The notes: generated by a model not told the origin, from the sequence alone. DNA of 26,666 bases from JACRPI01 sp964385055 (GCA_964385055.1 CAYLMH010000018.1:1-26666); one strand, 5' to 3'; positions 1-7,015 are shown, counted from the stretch's first letter. Made by a program: numbers and translations.

Positions 1-579
1 GTTCTGCGATTGTCCGGAAACAACTGGCCAAAGTGCCGCACTTGCTCTGGATTTGAAATATCGTGTTCCTGCTTTTAACAATGGTTTTTCCATTCTTCCG
101 CCGCCAGCAACAATGCCGACTGATGCTCTACAGTTTTCATTGAACATTTTTTCTTTTTTTGATGGAAGCATGATCGTAATACTTGTTCCTTGCCTTGCAA
201 GGACTTTCGCGAAAACGCCGCCACTGCGCGCGAATTTTCCGCCATCTCCAGGAATTCCTTCAATGTTATACACTAATGTTCCTTCTGGAATATTTTTGAG
301 TGGAAGTGTTGCGCCGGTTTCTATATTTTCTGTGCCGCATTCAATTGTTTGATTGACGCGAACTCCTTCAGGAGCAATGGTTAACTGTTCTTCTCCATTA
401 TCCCATTTGACTGTCATTAAAGGAGCCGTATGACCAGCACAATGGAGAAGGTTTGTGACCTTTCCTTTTCCTGCTGTTTTCATGGAAACGTGGCTTGCTT
501 TTCCGACATATTTATGGCTTGGGCTCAGGAATACTGGTGAGCCCTTTCCGCGTCGTTGTACTGTTAATCTTTTTCCCAT
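1..579 (-). CDS. rpl2: 50S ribosomal protein L2 (uL2), 3'-truncated by window edge
   Basis: The minus strand reads open from ATG at 579 to base 1, giving 193 residues with no stop. The protein begins MGKRLTVQRRGKGSP, the typical archaeal L2 start, and continues with the L2 hallmarks HCAGHTAPL, IEGIPGDGGKFARSGG and ALWPVVSG. Archaeal L2 is about 240 residues, so roughly 45 C-terminal residues lie outside the window. L2 binds 23S rRNA domain IV and is needed for subunit joining and peptidyl transfer. It is the last visible gene of the L3-L4-L23-L2 run, 18 bases after L23, with an AAGGA Shine-Dalgarno-like site before the ATG. The family call is very secure. Confidence 0.96.
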   Translation of the reverse strand, partial: MGKRLTVQRRGKGSPVFLSPSHKYVGKASHVSMKTAGKGKVTNLLHCAGHTAPLMTVKWDNGEEQLTIAPEGVRVNQTIECGTENIETGATLPLKNIPEGTLVYNIEGIPGDGGKFARSGGVFAKVLARQGTSITIMLPSKKEKMFNENCRASVGIVAGGGRMEKPLLKAGTRYFKSRASAALWPVVSGQSQN

Positions 580-597
580 TTTTATTTCCTTATACTT

Positions 598-852
598 TTA
601 TATTAATCCTAATTGTGTCGCAACGTCAATCGCCGGTGTTTCCATCGCGAGTTTTACATACGCTCGCTTTGTTCCTCTTGGCGTGATCATTGTATTCACT
701 TTTGTGACTTTGACTTTGTATAATGCTTCGACTTGCTTTTTGATATCTGTTTTTACTGCTTTCCTTTCTACTTCGAAGGTCATGGTATTTTCGGATTCGA
801 TCATGCGAATCGCTTTTTCTGTTGCAAGTGGATATCGAATCAATGTTTCCAT
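598..852 (-). CDS. rpl23: 50S ribosomal protein L23 (uL23)
   Basis: This 84-residue protein begins METLIRYPLATEKAIRMIE, and the segment from TFEVERKAVKTDIKKQVEAL to KVTKVNTMITPRGTKRAYV is the L23 fold core. Archaeal L23 proteins are about 80-90 residues, so it is full length. L23 lies at the polypeptide exit tunnel and docks the signal recognition particle. It follows L4 by 39 bases and is followed by L2 after 18 bases. A GTGA element lies just before the ATG and can pair with the 3' end of archaeal 16S rRNA. Co-transcription with L3 and L4 is expected. Confidence 0.96.
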   Translation of the reverse strand: METLIRYPLATEKAIRMIESENTMTFEVERKAVKTDIKKQVEALYKVKVTKVNTMITPRGTKRAYVKLAMETPAIDVATQLGLI

Positions 853-891
853 GTTTTCACGTTATTTTGTTTCTTTTTTGTTCTTCTTTTC

Positions 892-1698
892 TTATGCAAA
901 TAATTTGTCTTTTGCAATTTTTTCAATTGCTGCTTCTGTAAATATTGTTAATCGTCCTGGTTTGATACTTGGTGCAAGGATTTCTGCGTTGAGGTATTTG
1001 ACATTCACGACGTCAACTCCAGGAATTCCGCCTGCAGCTTTTTGCGCTTTGCATGCTCCTGAAACAACAATTAATGGACCTTTTGCTTTTTTGTAGCTTC
1101 TTCCACGCATTTTACTTCTTCCTGTTTTCATCTTTTTTCTGCTTGCTCGGCTAAGTTCTTCTGTGAATCCAAGCTTTTTCAACGCTGCAACAACATCTTT
1201 TGTTTTTGCAAGATTTTCAAACTTTGTTTCTACAAGGAATGGATAATGTTCAGGAAGCACATGTCCTTGTTCGCTGACAAGTTCTTTTTTCATTGCTGCT
1301 GTTAATCCTGATTTGATCGCGATTCTGTTTTCATTTTTGTTTATTTTTTGATCCCAGTTCTTTTCTACTTTAGGAGGATGCGCTGCTTTCCCGCCTACTG
1401 TTCCTGCTGCGATTGCTCCTGCCCAAATAAATCGTGTTCCTCGTCTTCCAAGGACTTTTCGTGGAGATCGTGAAATTCCGTGGCCGTATGATGTTTGATA
1501 ATCTCGTCTTCTTCTGGAAACTTTTGAAACCTGCTTCATACCTGCAGTTGGATCTGCTCCGTATGGTTGTCTCTTATTTGCTCTGATTGCAAGTACTGCC
1601 TTCTTCACTATATCTGGGCGCACTTCCGCTTGGAAGCATGCAGGAAGATCTTTCTTGCTTACTTCTGTTTTTTGTAATGAGTATACTGCAATTTTCAT
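892..1698 (-). CDS. rpl4: 50S ribosomal protein L4 (uL4, archaeal L4/L1e type)
   Basis: This 268-residue protein has the archaeal/eukaryotic L4 layout: LPACFQAEVRPDIVKKAVLA near the N-terminus, then the extended loop RQPYGADPTAGMKQVSKVSR and GHGISRSPRKVLGRRGTRFI that reaches into the exit tunnel, and a C-terminal part with GKAAHPPKVEKNWDQKINKN and a basic RSKMRGRSYKKAKGPL stretch. Length fits the archaeal family, usually about 250 residues. It lies 23 bases after L3 with a GTGA ribosome-binding motif before the start. No anomaly is visible. Confidence 0.96.
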   Translation of the reverse strand: MKIAVYSLQKTEVSKKDLPACFQAEVRPDIVKKAVLAIRANKRQPYGADPTAGMKQVSKVSRRRRDYQTSYGHGISRSPRKVLGRRGTRFIWAGAIAAGTVGGKAAHPPKVEKNWDQKINKNENRIAIKSGLTAAMKKELVSEQGHVLPEHYPFLVETKFENLAKTKDVVAALKKLGFTEELSRASRKKMKTGRSKMRGRSYKKAKGPLIVVSGACKAQKAAGGIPGVDVVNVKYLNAEILAPSIKPGRLTIFTEAAIEKIAKDKLFA

Positions 1699-1721
1699 GG
1701 TTTCACATCAATTGTTTCTGT

Positions 1722-2711
1722 TTATTGTTTTGATTCTAAACTCGTGTAGGTGACGCTTGGCGCATCCTTTGGATTAAAGTGATTTGGTCTTTTCGGGAAA
1801 TTGAAGCGGATTAATCGCTTTGCTGGTCCCTGCACAGATCCTTTCACTAAAAGATATTCATTCTTGACATTTCCGTAATGGAGAAATCCTCCTTTTGGGT
1901 TGACTTCTTCTGCTTTGTCGGAAATTTTGATAATCCATTTGTTATATTCTGTTCTATTATGGTAGCCCATTTGTCCTGCATGCGCAACCCTATACATGAA
2001 GTGTGCTTGCGCAATCCAACCACCAAGCGATCCTGGTCCTCGCTTTGTCTTTTCTGACTTGTGTCGTCTGATGGAAACCCCAAATCGTTTGACTGGACCC
2101 TGGAATCCTTTTCCTCTTGTGACTGCGATTGTATCAACTATTTGTCCTGCTTTGAAAATTTGTGACGCTTTAATTTCTTTTCCTACATTATTTTTAATAT
2201 ATGCAAGCTTGTCTGCAACTGATCCACTTAAAGCCATTTCAAAGAGCTCTGGTTTTTTCTTGAAACCAACAAGCTTTGGTTGTGTGTACACGTTGATTCG
2301 GATGTCTGCGTATTCTTCAGGCTTGATACTTTCTAACTCTGCTTCTTTGCTGTTTTTGATTGTTGGTAATTTTCGTTTTAATTCTTTTTCTGCTTTGAAG
2401 CGAAGTTCTTTGACTACTTGGAATCCTTTTAATGTGTCTTTATAGAATCGTGCTGATGCGATTTTAATTGGAGGGCATTCGATAACAGTTACTGGAACTG
2501 CGATTTCCTGTCCTTTAGAAGGTGATTTTGCTCTGTTGTCCACAATCATGACATGCGTCATTCCAGCTTTGTATCCTGCAAAACCCAAGAGATTTGTTTC
2601 TTTCAAATCTGCTGTCACTTTCCAGGATCCAATATTTGGATACGGCCTGTTAGCGCGCTTTCGCGGCCAGACCTGCATGCTTCCGTGTCTTGGATTGTGT
2701 GCTTTTGGCAT
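1722..2711 (-). CDS. rpl3: 50S ribosomal protein L3 (uL3)
   Basis: This 329-residue protein starts MPKAHNPRHGSMQVWPRKRA, the archaeal/eukaryotic L3 N-terminus, then has NLLGFAGYKAGMTHVMIVD, VTRGKGFQGPVKRFGVSIRR and KRGPGSLGGW; the last two form the loop that approaches the peptidyl-transferase centre. Length matches archaeal L3 (about 330-350). It is the first gene of the ribosomal run. Directly upstream are 334 non-coding bases holding three stem-loops, instead of the SPOUT-methyltransferase-like gene often found before L3 in archaea. The ribosome-binding site is weak (AAAAAAGGAATAAAAA before the ATG). Confidence 0.96.
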   Translation of the reverse strand: MPKAHNPRHGSMQVWPRKRANRPYPNIGSWKVTADLKETNLLGFAGYKAGMTHVMIVDNRAKSPSKGQEIAVPVTVIECPPIKIASARFYKDTLKGFQVVKELRFKAEKELKRKLPTIKNSKEAELESIKPEEYADIRINVYTQPKLVGFKKKPELFEMALSGSVADKLAYIKNNVGKEIKASQIFKAGQIVDTIAVTRGKGFQGPVKRFGVSIRRHKSEKTKRGPGSLGGWIAQAHFMYRVAHAGQMGYHNRTEYNKWIIKISDKAEEVNPKGGFLHYGNVKNEYLLVKGSVQGPAKRLIRFNFPKRPNHFNPKDAPSVTYTSLESKQ

Positions 2712-2844
2712 TTTTTATTCCTTTTTTGAATTTTTATTTTACAGTTATTTTGATAGCAAACCCTAGCCTGTGTGATTTGGTTCTTATTGAAAAAACCTAT
2801 TCTTGATTCCTTTCTTAGAAACAGTTGAACATATTCAATCTGTA

Positions 2845-2936
2845 CTGAAAAAGCATCTTTTCAGGCTTGTTGTTTGTTTGTATGTGACCATGATCCTCAC
2901 ATACACCCGACGGTAATCATCGGATTTGTCCTCTTT
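2845..2936 (-). ncRNA. Candidate structured 5' leader of the L3 operon or small RNA (three stem-loops)
   Basis: Read on the minus strand, three stem-loops follow one another. 2923-2907 has a 6-bp stem (CCGATG with CGTCGG, one G-T pair) and a 5-base loop. 2905-2879 has a perfect 9-bp stem (TGTATGTGA with TCACATACA) and a 9-base loop, one base after the first stem, so they could stack. 2864-2845 has a 7-bp stem (CTGAAAA with TTTTCAG) and a 6-base loop. A symmetrical TATA box at 2958-2967 would start a minus-strand transcript near 2936. It could be a leader that regulates the ribosomal genes or a separate small RNA. This is inference from base pairing only. Confidence 0.35.
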
Positions 2937-2957
2937 ATCCTTTGAGAATGACAGGTT

Positions 2958-2967
2958 GTTTATAAAG
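2958..2967. promoter_or_regulatory. Symmetrical TATA box, possibly bidirectional
   Basis: GTTTATAAAG reads as a good archaeal TATA box on both strands. On the minus strand it would start near 2936, ahead of the three stem-loops and L3. On the plus strand it would start near 2990, giving REC-A a leader of about 55 bases. A second plus-strand TATA box at 3015-3023 is better placed for REC-A, so the minus-strand use is favoured. Confidence 0.4.
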
Positions 2968-3014
2968 ATTGTTGTTGTGCTTTCCTTTAGTTCCCTTTGC
3001 TTTTTGATCATCAT

Positions 3015-3023
3015 CTTTATAAT
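3015..3023 (+). promoter_or_regulatory. TATA box for REC-A (leaderless start at 3046)
   Basis: CTTTATAAT is centred 27 bases before the ATG at 3046, the spacing repeated in many genes of this window. It supports the 3046 start against an upstream in-frame ATG at 2926, because the sequence between would encode a hydrophobic stretch absent from the paralog at 7037 and would include the promoter itself. Confidence 0.55.
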
Positions 3024-3045
3024 CTCTTGTTTCTTTCTCTCCTTT

Positions 3046-3453
3046 ATGGCTGAAGAAGGAAAATCTGCTCTTTTTGCATCTCATTATCGTTCAATATGCA
3101 GCGAGTTTTCTGAACAGGATGCACTTTTCCGAAGAGGATATTCTTCTCTTGATTTTGTCACCACTGCTGCTGAACTCATGGAAAGACATGCTGCTCGAGT
3201 GCAATCGGGGCAGCGACCATATGACCTCTACGCAATGGATGTTAATTTAGGAAATCCTAATGGGTATGATTTTACAGCTGCCCATGCTCTTTATGAACTC
3301 ATTGCTCCTGCTGTAGCATCAGATCGTGTTCAGTTTTATCCTCTTACTGTTAGCTCTGCAATTGTCGAGGCAGCAAAAAGAGAAGGACTTCCTGCAATGC
3401 TGAAGAGGGAATTTGATGCTCTCTTTTTCGCCATTCCAATTGCGAGAACATAA
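3046..3453 (+). CDS. REC-A: stand-alone receiver-like (CheY-fold) protein with missing acidic pair
   Basis: This 135-residue protein has the layout of a response-regulator receiver domain: RRGYSSLDFVTTAAELMERH resembles the helix 1/strand 2/helix 2 region, YDLYAMDVNLGNPNGYDFTA the phospho-acceptor strand with D65, VQFYPLTVSS the strand-4 Ser/Thr position, and GLPAMLK the Lys position (K120). The paired acidic residues that bind Mg2+ after strand 1 are absent; residues 8-16 read ALFASHYRS. Phosphorylation may therefore be lost or altered. The paralog REC-B lies at 7037; 35 consecutive bases (3229-3263) are identical between the two genes. No output domain is present. Repeat R1 follows. The receiver assignment rests on pattern only. 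Confidence 0.6.
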   Translation: MAEEGKSALFASHYRSICSEFSEQDALFRRGYSSLDFVTTAAELMERHAARVQSGQRPYDLYAMDVNLGNPNGYDFTAAHALYELIAPAVASDRVQFYPLTVSSAIVEAAKREGLPAMLKREFDALFFAIPIART

Positions 3454-3516
3454 TTTCATTTAATCGCCATTCTCTCACTCAACACACTTTTTAGTTTATT
3501 ATTCTAAAATTATAAC

Positions 3517-3640
3517 ATAAAAAATATTTGAAGATAACGTGAATTTCTTAACGAAATTCACGGGATCATAAACTCTTAACAAGTTTATGATACTTTTTGT
3601 GTTGCTTGGCGATTTAGACAAACGTTGGTGCGTGTTGTTT
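3517..3640 (+). repeat. Dispersed repeat R1 (interrupted copy) after REC-A
   Basis: R1 begins with ATAAAAAATATTTGAAGATA (3517-3536), identical to R2 at 6898, and resumes after a 56-base interruption with CTTTTTGTG, TGCTTGGCGA (shared with R3) and TTGGTGCGTGTT (shared, apart from its first base context, with R2). All copies have the same orientation. R1 lies between REC-A and the convergent ligase gene. The element has no reading frame of note; function is unknown. Confidence 0.6.
3537..3592. repeat. Double stem-loop insertion inside R1, flanked by GATA
   Basis: Two perfect 10-bp stem-loops stand side by side: CGTGAATTTC/GAAATTCACG at 3538-3562 and ATCATAAACT/AGTTTATGAT at 3565-3591. Both carry TTAAC in the loop (3548-3552 and 3576-3580). 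The segment is missing from R2 and R3, where the flanking sequence runs on without a break. GATA occurs at both edges (3533-3536 and 3589-3592), as a target-site duplication would. It may be a tiny mobile element or a 3'-end structure shared by the convergent genes. Confidence 0.55.
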
Positions 3641-3651
3641 GGTTACAAGAT

Positions 3652-5514
3652 TTATTCTTTCTTCACTACTCTCTTCTTCTTTCCTGTATGTTTTCTTGCG
3701 ATTTCTATTAATGTCCCATAATCTGTTGTTGTTGATTTATCAAATCGAACATGATCCGCAAACGCATTATTGATGTAGAAGCTATTACAAAACCATGAAT
3801 GGAATCCTGCTGCGTACGGTACTTCCCCATAACGCACTTGAAACACATTTGCTTCGACAATCACTGGCAGGTTCGTGTCAAAAAGATATTGTGGTCGTTT
3901 CAGTTTTTGCGACGTTGCTTTCACTTCTTTTGCCTTACTGAAATATTGCGCAAATGCTTTGTATCCTTTTTTATCTTGTTTTTCTAATTCTTTCAACGCT
4001 GCGAACACTCCTTTATACTCTTGAATACATTTGTCTGTTTTTGTATCTGCTCTTTTTGTTCCTTTTCCGTGCTGCTCATACGCATCTTCTTCTGCTTTAT
4101 ACACATCAAACAATCCCATCACATCTTTTCCAACAGGCATATTCTCCAATAATTGTTCTACCTCTGTTTCCAAATTTTTCCCTTTGAGGACTCTGTTGAT
4201 GAGGATTCTTCCTTGAACACGATATATGTCCGCTACTGTGACTACATCTTCTGTCCCTTGCCGTTCTTTTGCGAGTTCAACGAGATTTTGGCGTAGCGCA
4301 ACTAATCTGTCTTTTTGTCCTTCTGTTTTAATCTGTGGTCCTTTTGGATCGAGGTTTACTTTGAACGCGGGAACATACTGCTCACTTCGCTCGTCGTATA
4401 ATCCCAGCAACGCTCCTGTGACTTCTTGTTCTGTAAGCGGCGTTTCTTTATCCCACCCTTCTGTGTATAACCCAAGAACAATGCAATCCACTGTCTCATA
4501 ATTCTTTATCTTGATTGTTTTTGCGAAATGAAATGAACGCGCTCCCCTTGGATCCCACGCTGTTCTGACCACGACTGCTCCTTCTAATTCTTGTCTTCTC
4601 TGTTCTTCAACATACGCGCGAAGTTGCTCTTTTGTTTTGAATACTTGTCTTTCTACAACTCGTGCATTGATATTTCTTCTCTCCATGTATTCTCCAAGTC
4701 TATCAAGAATTTCATCTATCCTTCTATAATCTACTGGAAGTTGGCAAAGTGGTTCTGCGATCTGTCGCTCTCGTGGTAGATCCCATGTTTTCGGATCTGC
4801 GATTGCAAGCATGCCGTGGAACGCGAGGGTTAATTCAAGATCTTTTTTTACTGCTCCTTCTCTAAACAATTTTGGATCTGAGAGATATGCTGCAAGAAAT
4901 TCCTCTTCCACTCGCCCTGTTTTTCTGCTTGGCCAATATTTTTGGTTGGGAATTCTTTCTTGTACTCTCCCAAAACCATCATGATGTTTGTACCATCTAC
5001 TAATGAGCTCTGCGTCTCCAATCATTACAGGAAGTTGTTCGATGGTGTCTGCAAGTTCTGGAAACATGCGCAAATCAAAAGGAGTAAATTGTCTTGTATT
5101 TGCAGACACTCTTCCATCAGGAGTAATTCGAAGCTGCATTCTGTAGCCATTTTCTTTTACTGCTCCTCTGGTGTAGACAAGCAAACCACTCTCTTGCATT
5201 CTTACTGCATCGACATCATCAATAAATGTGGGATTGAGAAATGCAAGCGGCGTTCCAAATTCAGGAACAACTCCTTCGAGATAAAAATCCCGTTGTGTTT
5301 TTACGAACGCACGAATTTCTTCTTCATCTGCTTTGCTTAACTCAGGAACATATCGTTTTATTTCATTCCAAAGAAATGTATCTGCCTCTGTCTCTCCAAA
5401 TAACCTGTGCATGATCTCTGTGATGCGCCCTTCGTTTTCTTCACCGATGAATTTTGCCATATCGTGAAGAATCTTTGCAGGATTAAAAAAGATTCTGCTC
5501 TCGTGTCGTAACAC
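3652..5514 (-). CDS. Divergent ATP-dependent DNA ligase-like nucleotidyltransferase
   Basis: This 620-residue protein shows the ligase superfamily motifs in order: motif I as K120-E-N-G before YRMQLRI (KxNG instead of the usual DNA ligase KxDG), motif Ia in NTRQFTPFDLRMFPEL (140-154), motif III as GDAELIS (166-172), IIIa near F232, motif IV ELEGAVV (309-315), motif V KTIKIKNYETVDCIVLG (332-348), and a C-terminal OB-fold-like piece with LPVIVEANVFQVRYGEV. About 125 residues are inserted between motif V and the C-terminal piece, and the N-terminus is about 100 residues instead of a full DNA-binding domain. The start codon is GTG at 5514; ATG at 5460 (residue 19) is an alternative. Sealing of nicked DNA is likely, but an RNA or specialised substrate is possible. 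Confidence 0.68.
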   Translation of the reverse strand: MLRHESRIFFNPAKILHDMAKFIGEENEGRITEIMHRLFGETEADTFLWNEIKRYVPELSKADEEEIRAFVKTQRDFYLEGVVPEFGTPLAFLNPTFIDDVDAVRMQESGLLVYTRGAVKENGYRMQLRITPDGRVSANTRQFTPFDLRMFPELADTIEQLPVMIGDAELISRWYKHHDGFGRVQERIPNQKYWPSRKTGRVEEEFLAAYLSDPKLFREGAVKKDLELTLAFHGMLAIADPKTWDLPRERQIAEPLCQLPVDYRRIDEILDRLGEYMERRNINARVVERQVFKTKEQLRAYVEEQRRQELEGAVVVRTAWDPRGARSFHFAKTIKIKNYETVDCIVLGLYTEGWDKETPLTEQEVTGALLGLYDERSEQYVPAFKVNLDPKGPQIKTEGQKDRLVALRQNLVELAKERQGTEDVVTVADIYRVQGRILINRVLKGKNLETEVEQLLENMPVGKDVMGLFDVYKAEEDAYEQHGKGTKRADTKTDKCIQEYKGVFAALKELEKQDKKGYKAFAQYFSKAKEVKATSQKLKRPQYLFDTNLPVIVEANVFQVRYGEVPYAAGFHSWFCNSFYINNAFADHVRFDKSTTTDYGTLIEIARKHTGKKKRVVKKE

Positions 5515-5547
5515 ATTTAAAGCGTTCTCTTTCCCGTGCTTTTATGG
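5514..5547. promoter_or_regulatory. Overlapping divergent promoters of the ligase-like and 376-residue genes
   Basis: Only 29 bases separate the two divergent starts. CATTTAAAGC (5514-5523) is centred 26 bases before the plus-strand ATG at 5544. On the minus strand the complement of 5538-5547 reads CCATAAAAGC, about 29 bases before the GTG at 5514. Each candidate TATA box thus overlaps the other gene's start codon, so the two transcription complexes should exclude one another. If the ligase instead starts at 5460, the first box could serve both genes. Confidence 0.45.
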
Positions 5548-6674
5548 TACGATTTTCTCCACGAAAAGTTGAAGAAATTATTAGCTATAGGACAAGACAT
5601 ACTTATACTGAAACATTAGAGCATTTTGCTTTTACTCCTCGTAGTTTTGCACGCGCAGTTGATTATGCAGTCGCTGCCTGTTATGTTCCTCCTTCTGGAA
5701 CTTCACTATCATATCCTTTTTCTTTGGATATGCTTCAACTTCGTGAAGATGCTCCAGAAAGCCTTGCCTCTCTTGTTCTTACTTCTTCACGTTATGCAGC
5801 GCTTTTTCACATGTCCCCAGAACTTGTTCAAGAGCATTACGTTGCCCACCGTTCTGGTGAAGCGTTTCCTGAAGGGATGTATAGAAATCCTGGCAACATT
5901 GCAGAGCTTTTGCTTTGTGCGCTTGAAGAAGACACACCAAATTTCCGACAAAAAACACGTGAAGAGCGAATTGAAATACTACGGAATACTTTTATTATTC
6001 CAGATGCTCCTCCTCGCACTTTCTTATCACGTTCTTTTTTGCTTGCACACTCATTAGATGACCTTAGACTTTACACTCCTGAAGGATATAACAATTCCTG
6101 TGTTGGTTTATTACTTTGGATGGATCGCTACCTTTCAGGGCAGCGTGGTGAACCTTTGCTGTTTGATACTTCTCAAGAAAAACATCTTCGTTGGTGGGAG
6201 ATTTCCGAGGAATCTCGTTTTGCTGGTGTTCGTGGAGAAGGGAAAAATGAATTAATTTATCACATTGTTGAAACTGTTTTTTGTAATGATGTTCCTGGTT
6301 ATAAGGAAGCATATCATCTTTCTCGCTCTTTAGATGTTCGTGCAGCGCAGATTGCTGCATTACAAACATATATGGTGGATGGTGAGTATAGAGAGGACAC
6401 TACTTTATTCTTTAAAGCGCATAACATTCGCTTTTTACTTGACAAAGCGACGCTTGGAAGAAATGGTTCTACTCGAGCAGTTTTAGATGTTTGGGATGCT
6501 GTTCATAGTGATCTTTATCATCTTCCTTCTTACTTTTCTTCAACACATGCTGATCAACAGATTTCTGCACTCCTTATGCGCACTGCGAAGGGAATTGGAA
6601 GAAGAATGGCTTGTACTGGAAAAGCTACGAGTCCGGGAAAAGTTATTCTTGAAGGAGAAGATGTCGCGAAATAA
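5544..6674 (+). CDS. Unknown 376-residue protein with several helix-turn-helix-like segments
   Basis: I do not recognise a family. The N-terminus (residues 4-42, FSPRKVEEIISYRTRHTY, then TLEHFAFTPRSFARAVDYA) reads like a helix-turn-helix of the kind seen in replication or transposon-linked regulators. Two later stretches have a similar rhythm: SSRYAALFHMSPELVQEHYV and AYHLSRSLDVRAAQIAALQT. No signal peptide or membrane segment is visible, so it should be cytoplasmic. The ATG at 5544 is supported by a TATA box 26 bases upstream. It is divergent from the ligase-like gene and followed by tRNA-Arg. A DNA-binding role is inference only. Confidence 0.8.
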   Translation: MVRFSPRKVEEIISYRTRHTYTETLEHFAFTPRSFARAVDYAVAACYVPPSGTSLSYPFSLDMLQLREDAPESLASLVLTSSRYAALFHMSPELVQEHYVAHRSGEAFPEGMYRNPGNIAELLLCALEEDTPNFRQKTREERIEILRNTFIIPDAPPRTFLSRSFLLAHSLDDLRLYTPEGYNNSCVGLLLWMDRYLSGQRGEPLLFDTSQEKHLRWWEISEESRFAGVRGEGKNELIYHIVETVFCNDVPGYKEAYHLSRSLDVRAAQIAALQTYMVDGEYREDTTLFFKAHNIRFLLDKATLGRNGSTRAVLDVWDAVHSDLYHLPSYFSSTHADQQISALLMRTAKGIGRRMACTGKATSPGKVILEGEDVAK

Positions 6675-6686
6675 TTCTTACACTAC

Positions 6687-6695
6687 CTTTAAATA
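6687..6695 (+). promoter_or_regulatory. TATA box for tRNA-Arg(TCT)
   Basis: CTTTAAATA is centred about 31 bases before the first base of the tRNA, giving a short 5' leader to be removed by RNase P. It lies directly after the stop codon of the 376-residue gene. Confidence 0.55.
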
Positions 6696-6721
6696 AAAGA
6701 TCACAAATCAATGACACTCAT

Positions 6722-6836
6722 GGGCCTGTAGCGCAGCCTGGATAGCGCATCTGCCTTCTATTGGGACTGCGTCCAATCCTTTTGGACGCGTCCAAAAGTA
6801 AGCAGGAGGTCGTGGGTTCAAATCCCATCAGGCCCG
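6722..6836 (+). tRNA. tRNA-Arg(TCT) with a 40-base intron
   Basis: The acceptor stem GGGCCTG (6722-6728) pairs perfectly with CAGGCCC (6829-6835); the discriminator is G6836 and CCA is not encoded. The D-arm uses GCGC with GCGC, and the T-arm has GTGGG, TTCAAAT and CCCAT. The anticodon stem TCTGC (6750-6754) pairs with GCAGG (6802-6806). The loop is C, T, TCT, A, then the intron, then A, so the anticodon TCT at 6757-6759 reads AGA and AGG by wobble. The intron follows position 37, the canonical archaeal site, and needs the splicing endonuclease and RtcB, the latter encoded at 12114-13568. Confidence 0.95.
6761..6800 (+). other. tRNA-Arg intron (position 37/38)
   Basis: The 40-base intron folds on itself: GCGTCC (6769-6774 region) pairs with GGACGC (6784-6789), and GGAC pairs with GTCC just outside it with a single bulged T, giving about 10 pairs in all. 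This is the usual central helix of an archaeal bulge-helix-bulge precursor. The exact cut sites could shift by a base, because the junctions are T/A-rich. Confidence 0.8.
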
Positions 6837-6897
6837 TTTTTAGTTTCTTCTAGTATTTCCTCTTTACAGTCAAATATTTTCTTCTGTTTCTTATACA

Positions 6898-6975
6898 ATA
6901 AAAAATATTTGAAGATACTTTTTTTGTGATGTCAGGCGAATCTTTAAGGTGCTGGTGCGTGTTTCTTTTTAGTTA
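6898..6975 (+). repeat. Dispersed repeat R2, upstream of REC-B
   Basis: This copy starts with the 20-base sequence found at R1 (ATAAAAAATATTTGAAGATA) and continues CTTTTTTTGTG, TCAGGCGAATC and GCTGGTGCGTGTT. It has no stem-loop insertion. It lies between tRNA-Arg and REC-B and is in the same orientation as R3, so REC-B is bounded by direct repeats. The 60 bases between the tRNA and R2 are T-rich and hold nothing else that I can identify. Confidence 0.6.
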
Positions 6976-7006
6976 GTATTGTTATATCAGCTTTTCTGTC
7001 ACAAAG

Positions 7007-7015
7007 TATTAAAAT
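7007..7015 (+). promoter_or_regulatory. TATA-like box for REC-B
   Basis: TATTAAAAT is centred 26 bases before the ATG at 7037, the leaderless spacing seen elsewhere in the window. The sequence is a weaker match to the TATA consensus than the other boxes. Confidence 0.4.

Noticed and set aside
2861..2923. Box C/D guide RNA on the minus strand (ATGATTA as box C, CTGA as box D about 56 bases apart)
   Set aside because: Box C has a mismatch, no D' box is visible, and the strong 9-bp stem between the boxes would block guide function.
2926..3045. N-terminal extension of REC-A starting at 2926, which would add a hydrophobic segment
   Set aside because: The paralog REC-B begins exactly where REC-A begins at 3046, and a TATA box at 3015-3023 lies inside the extension.
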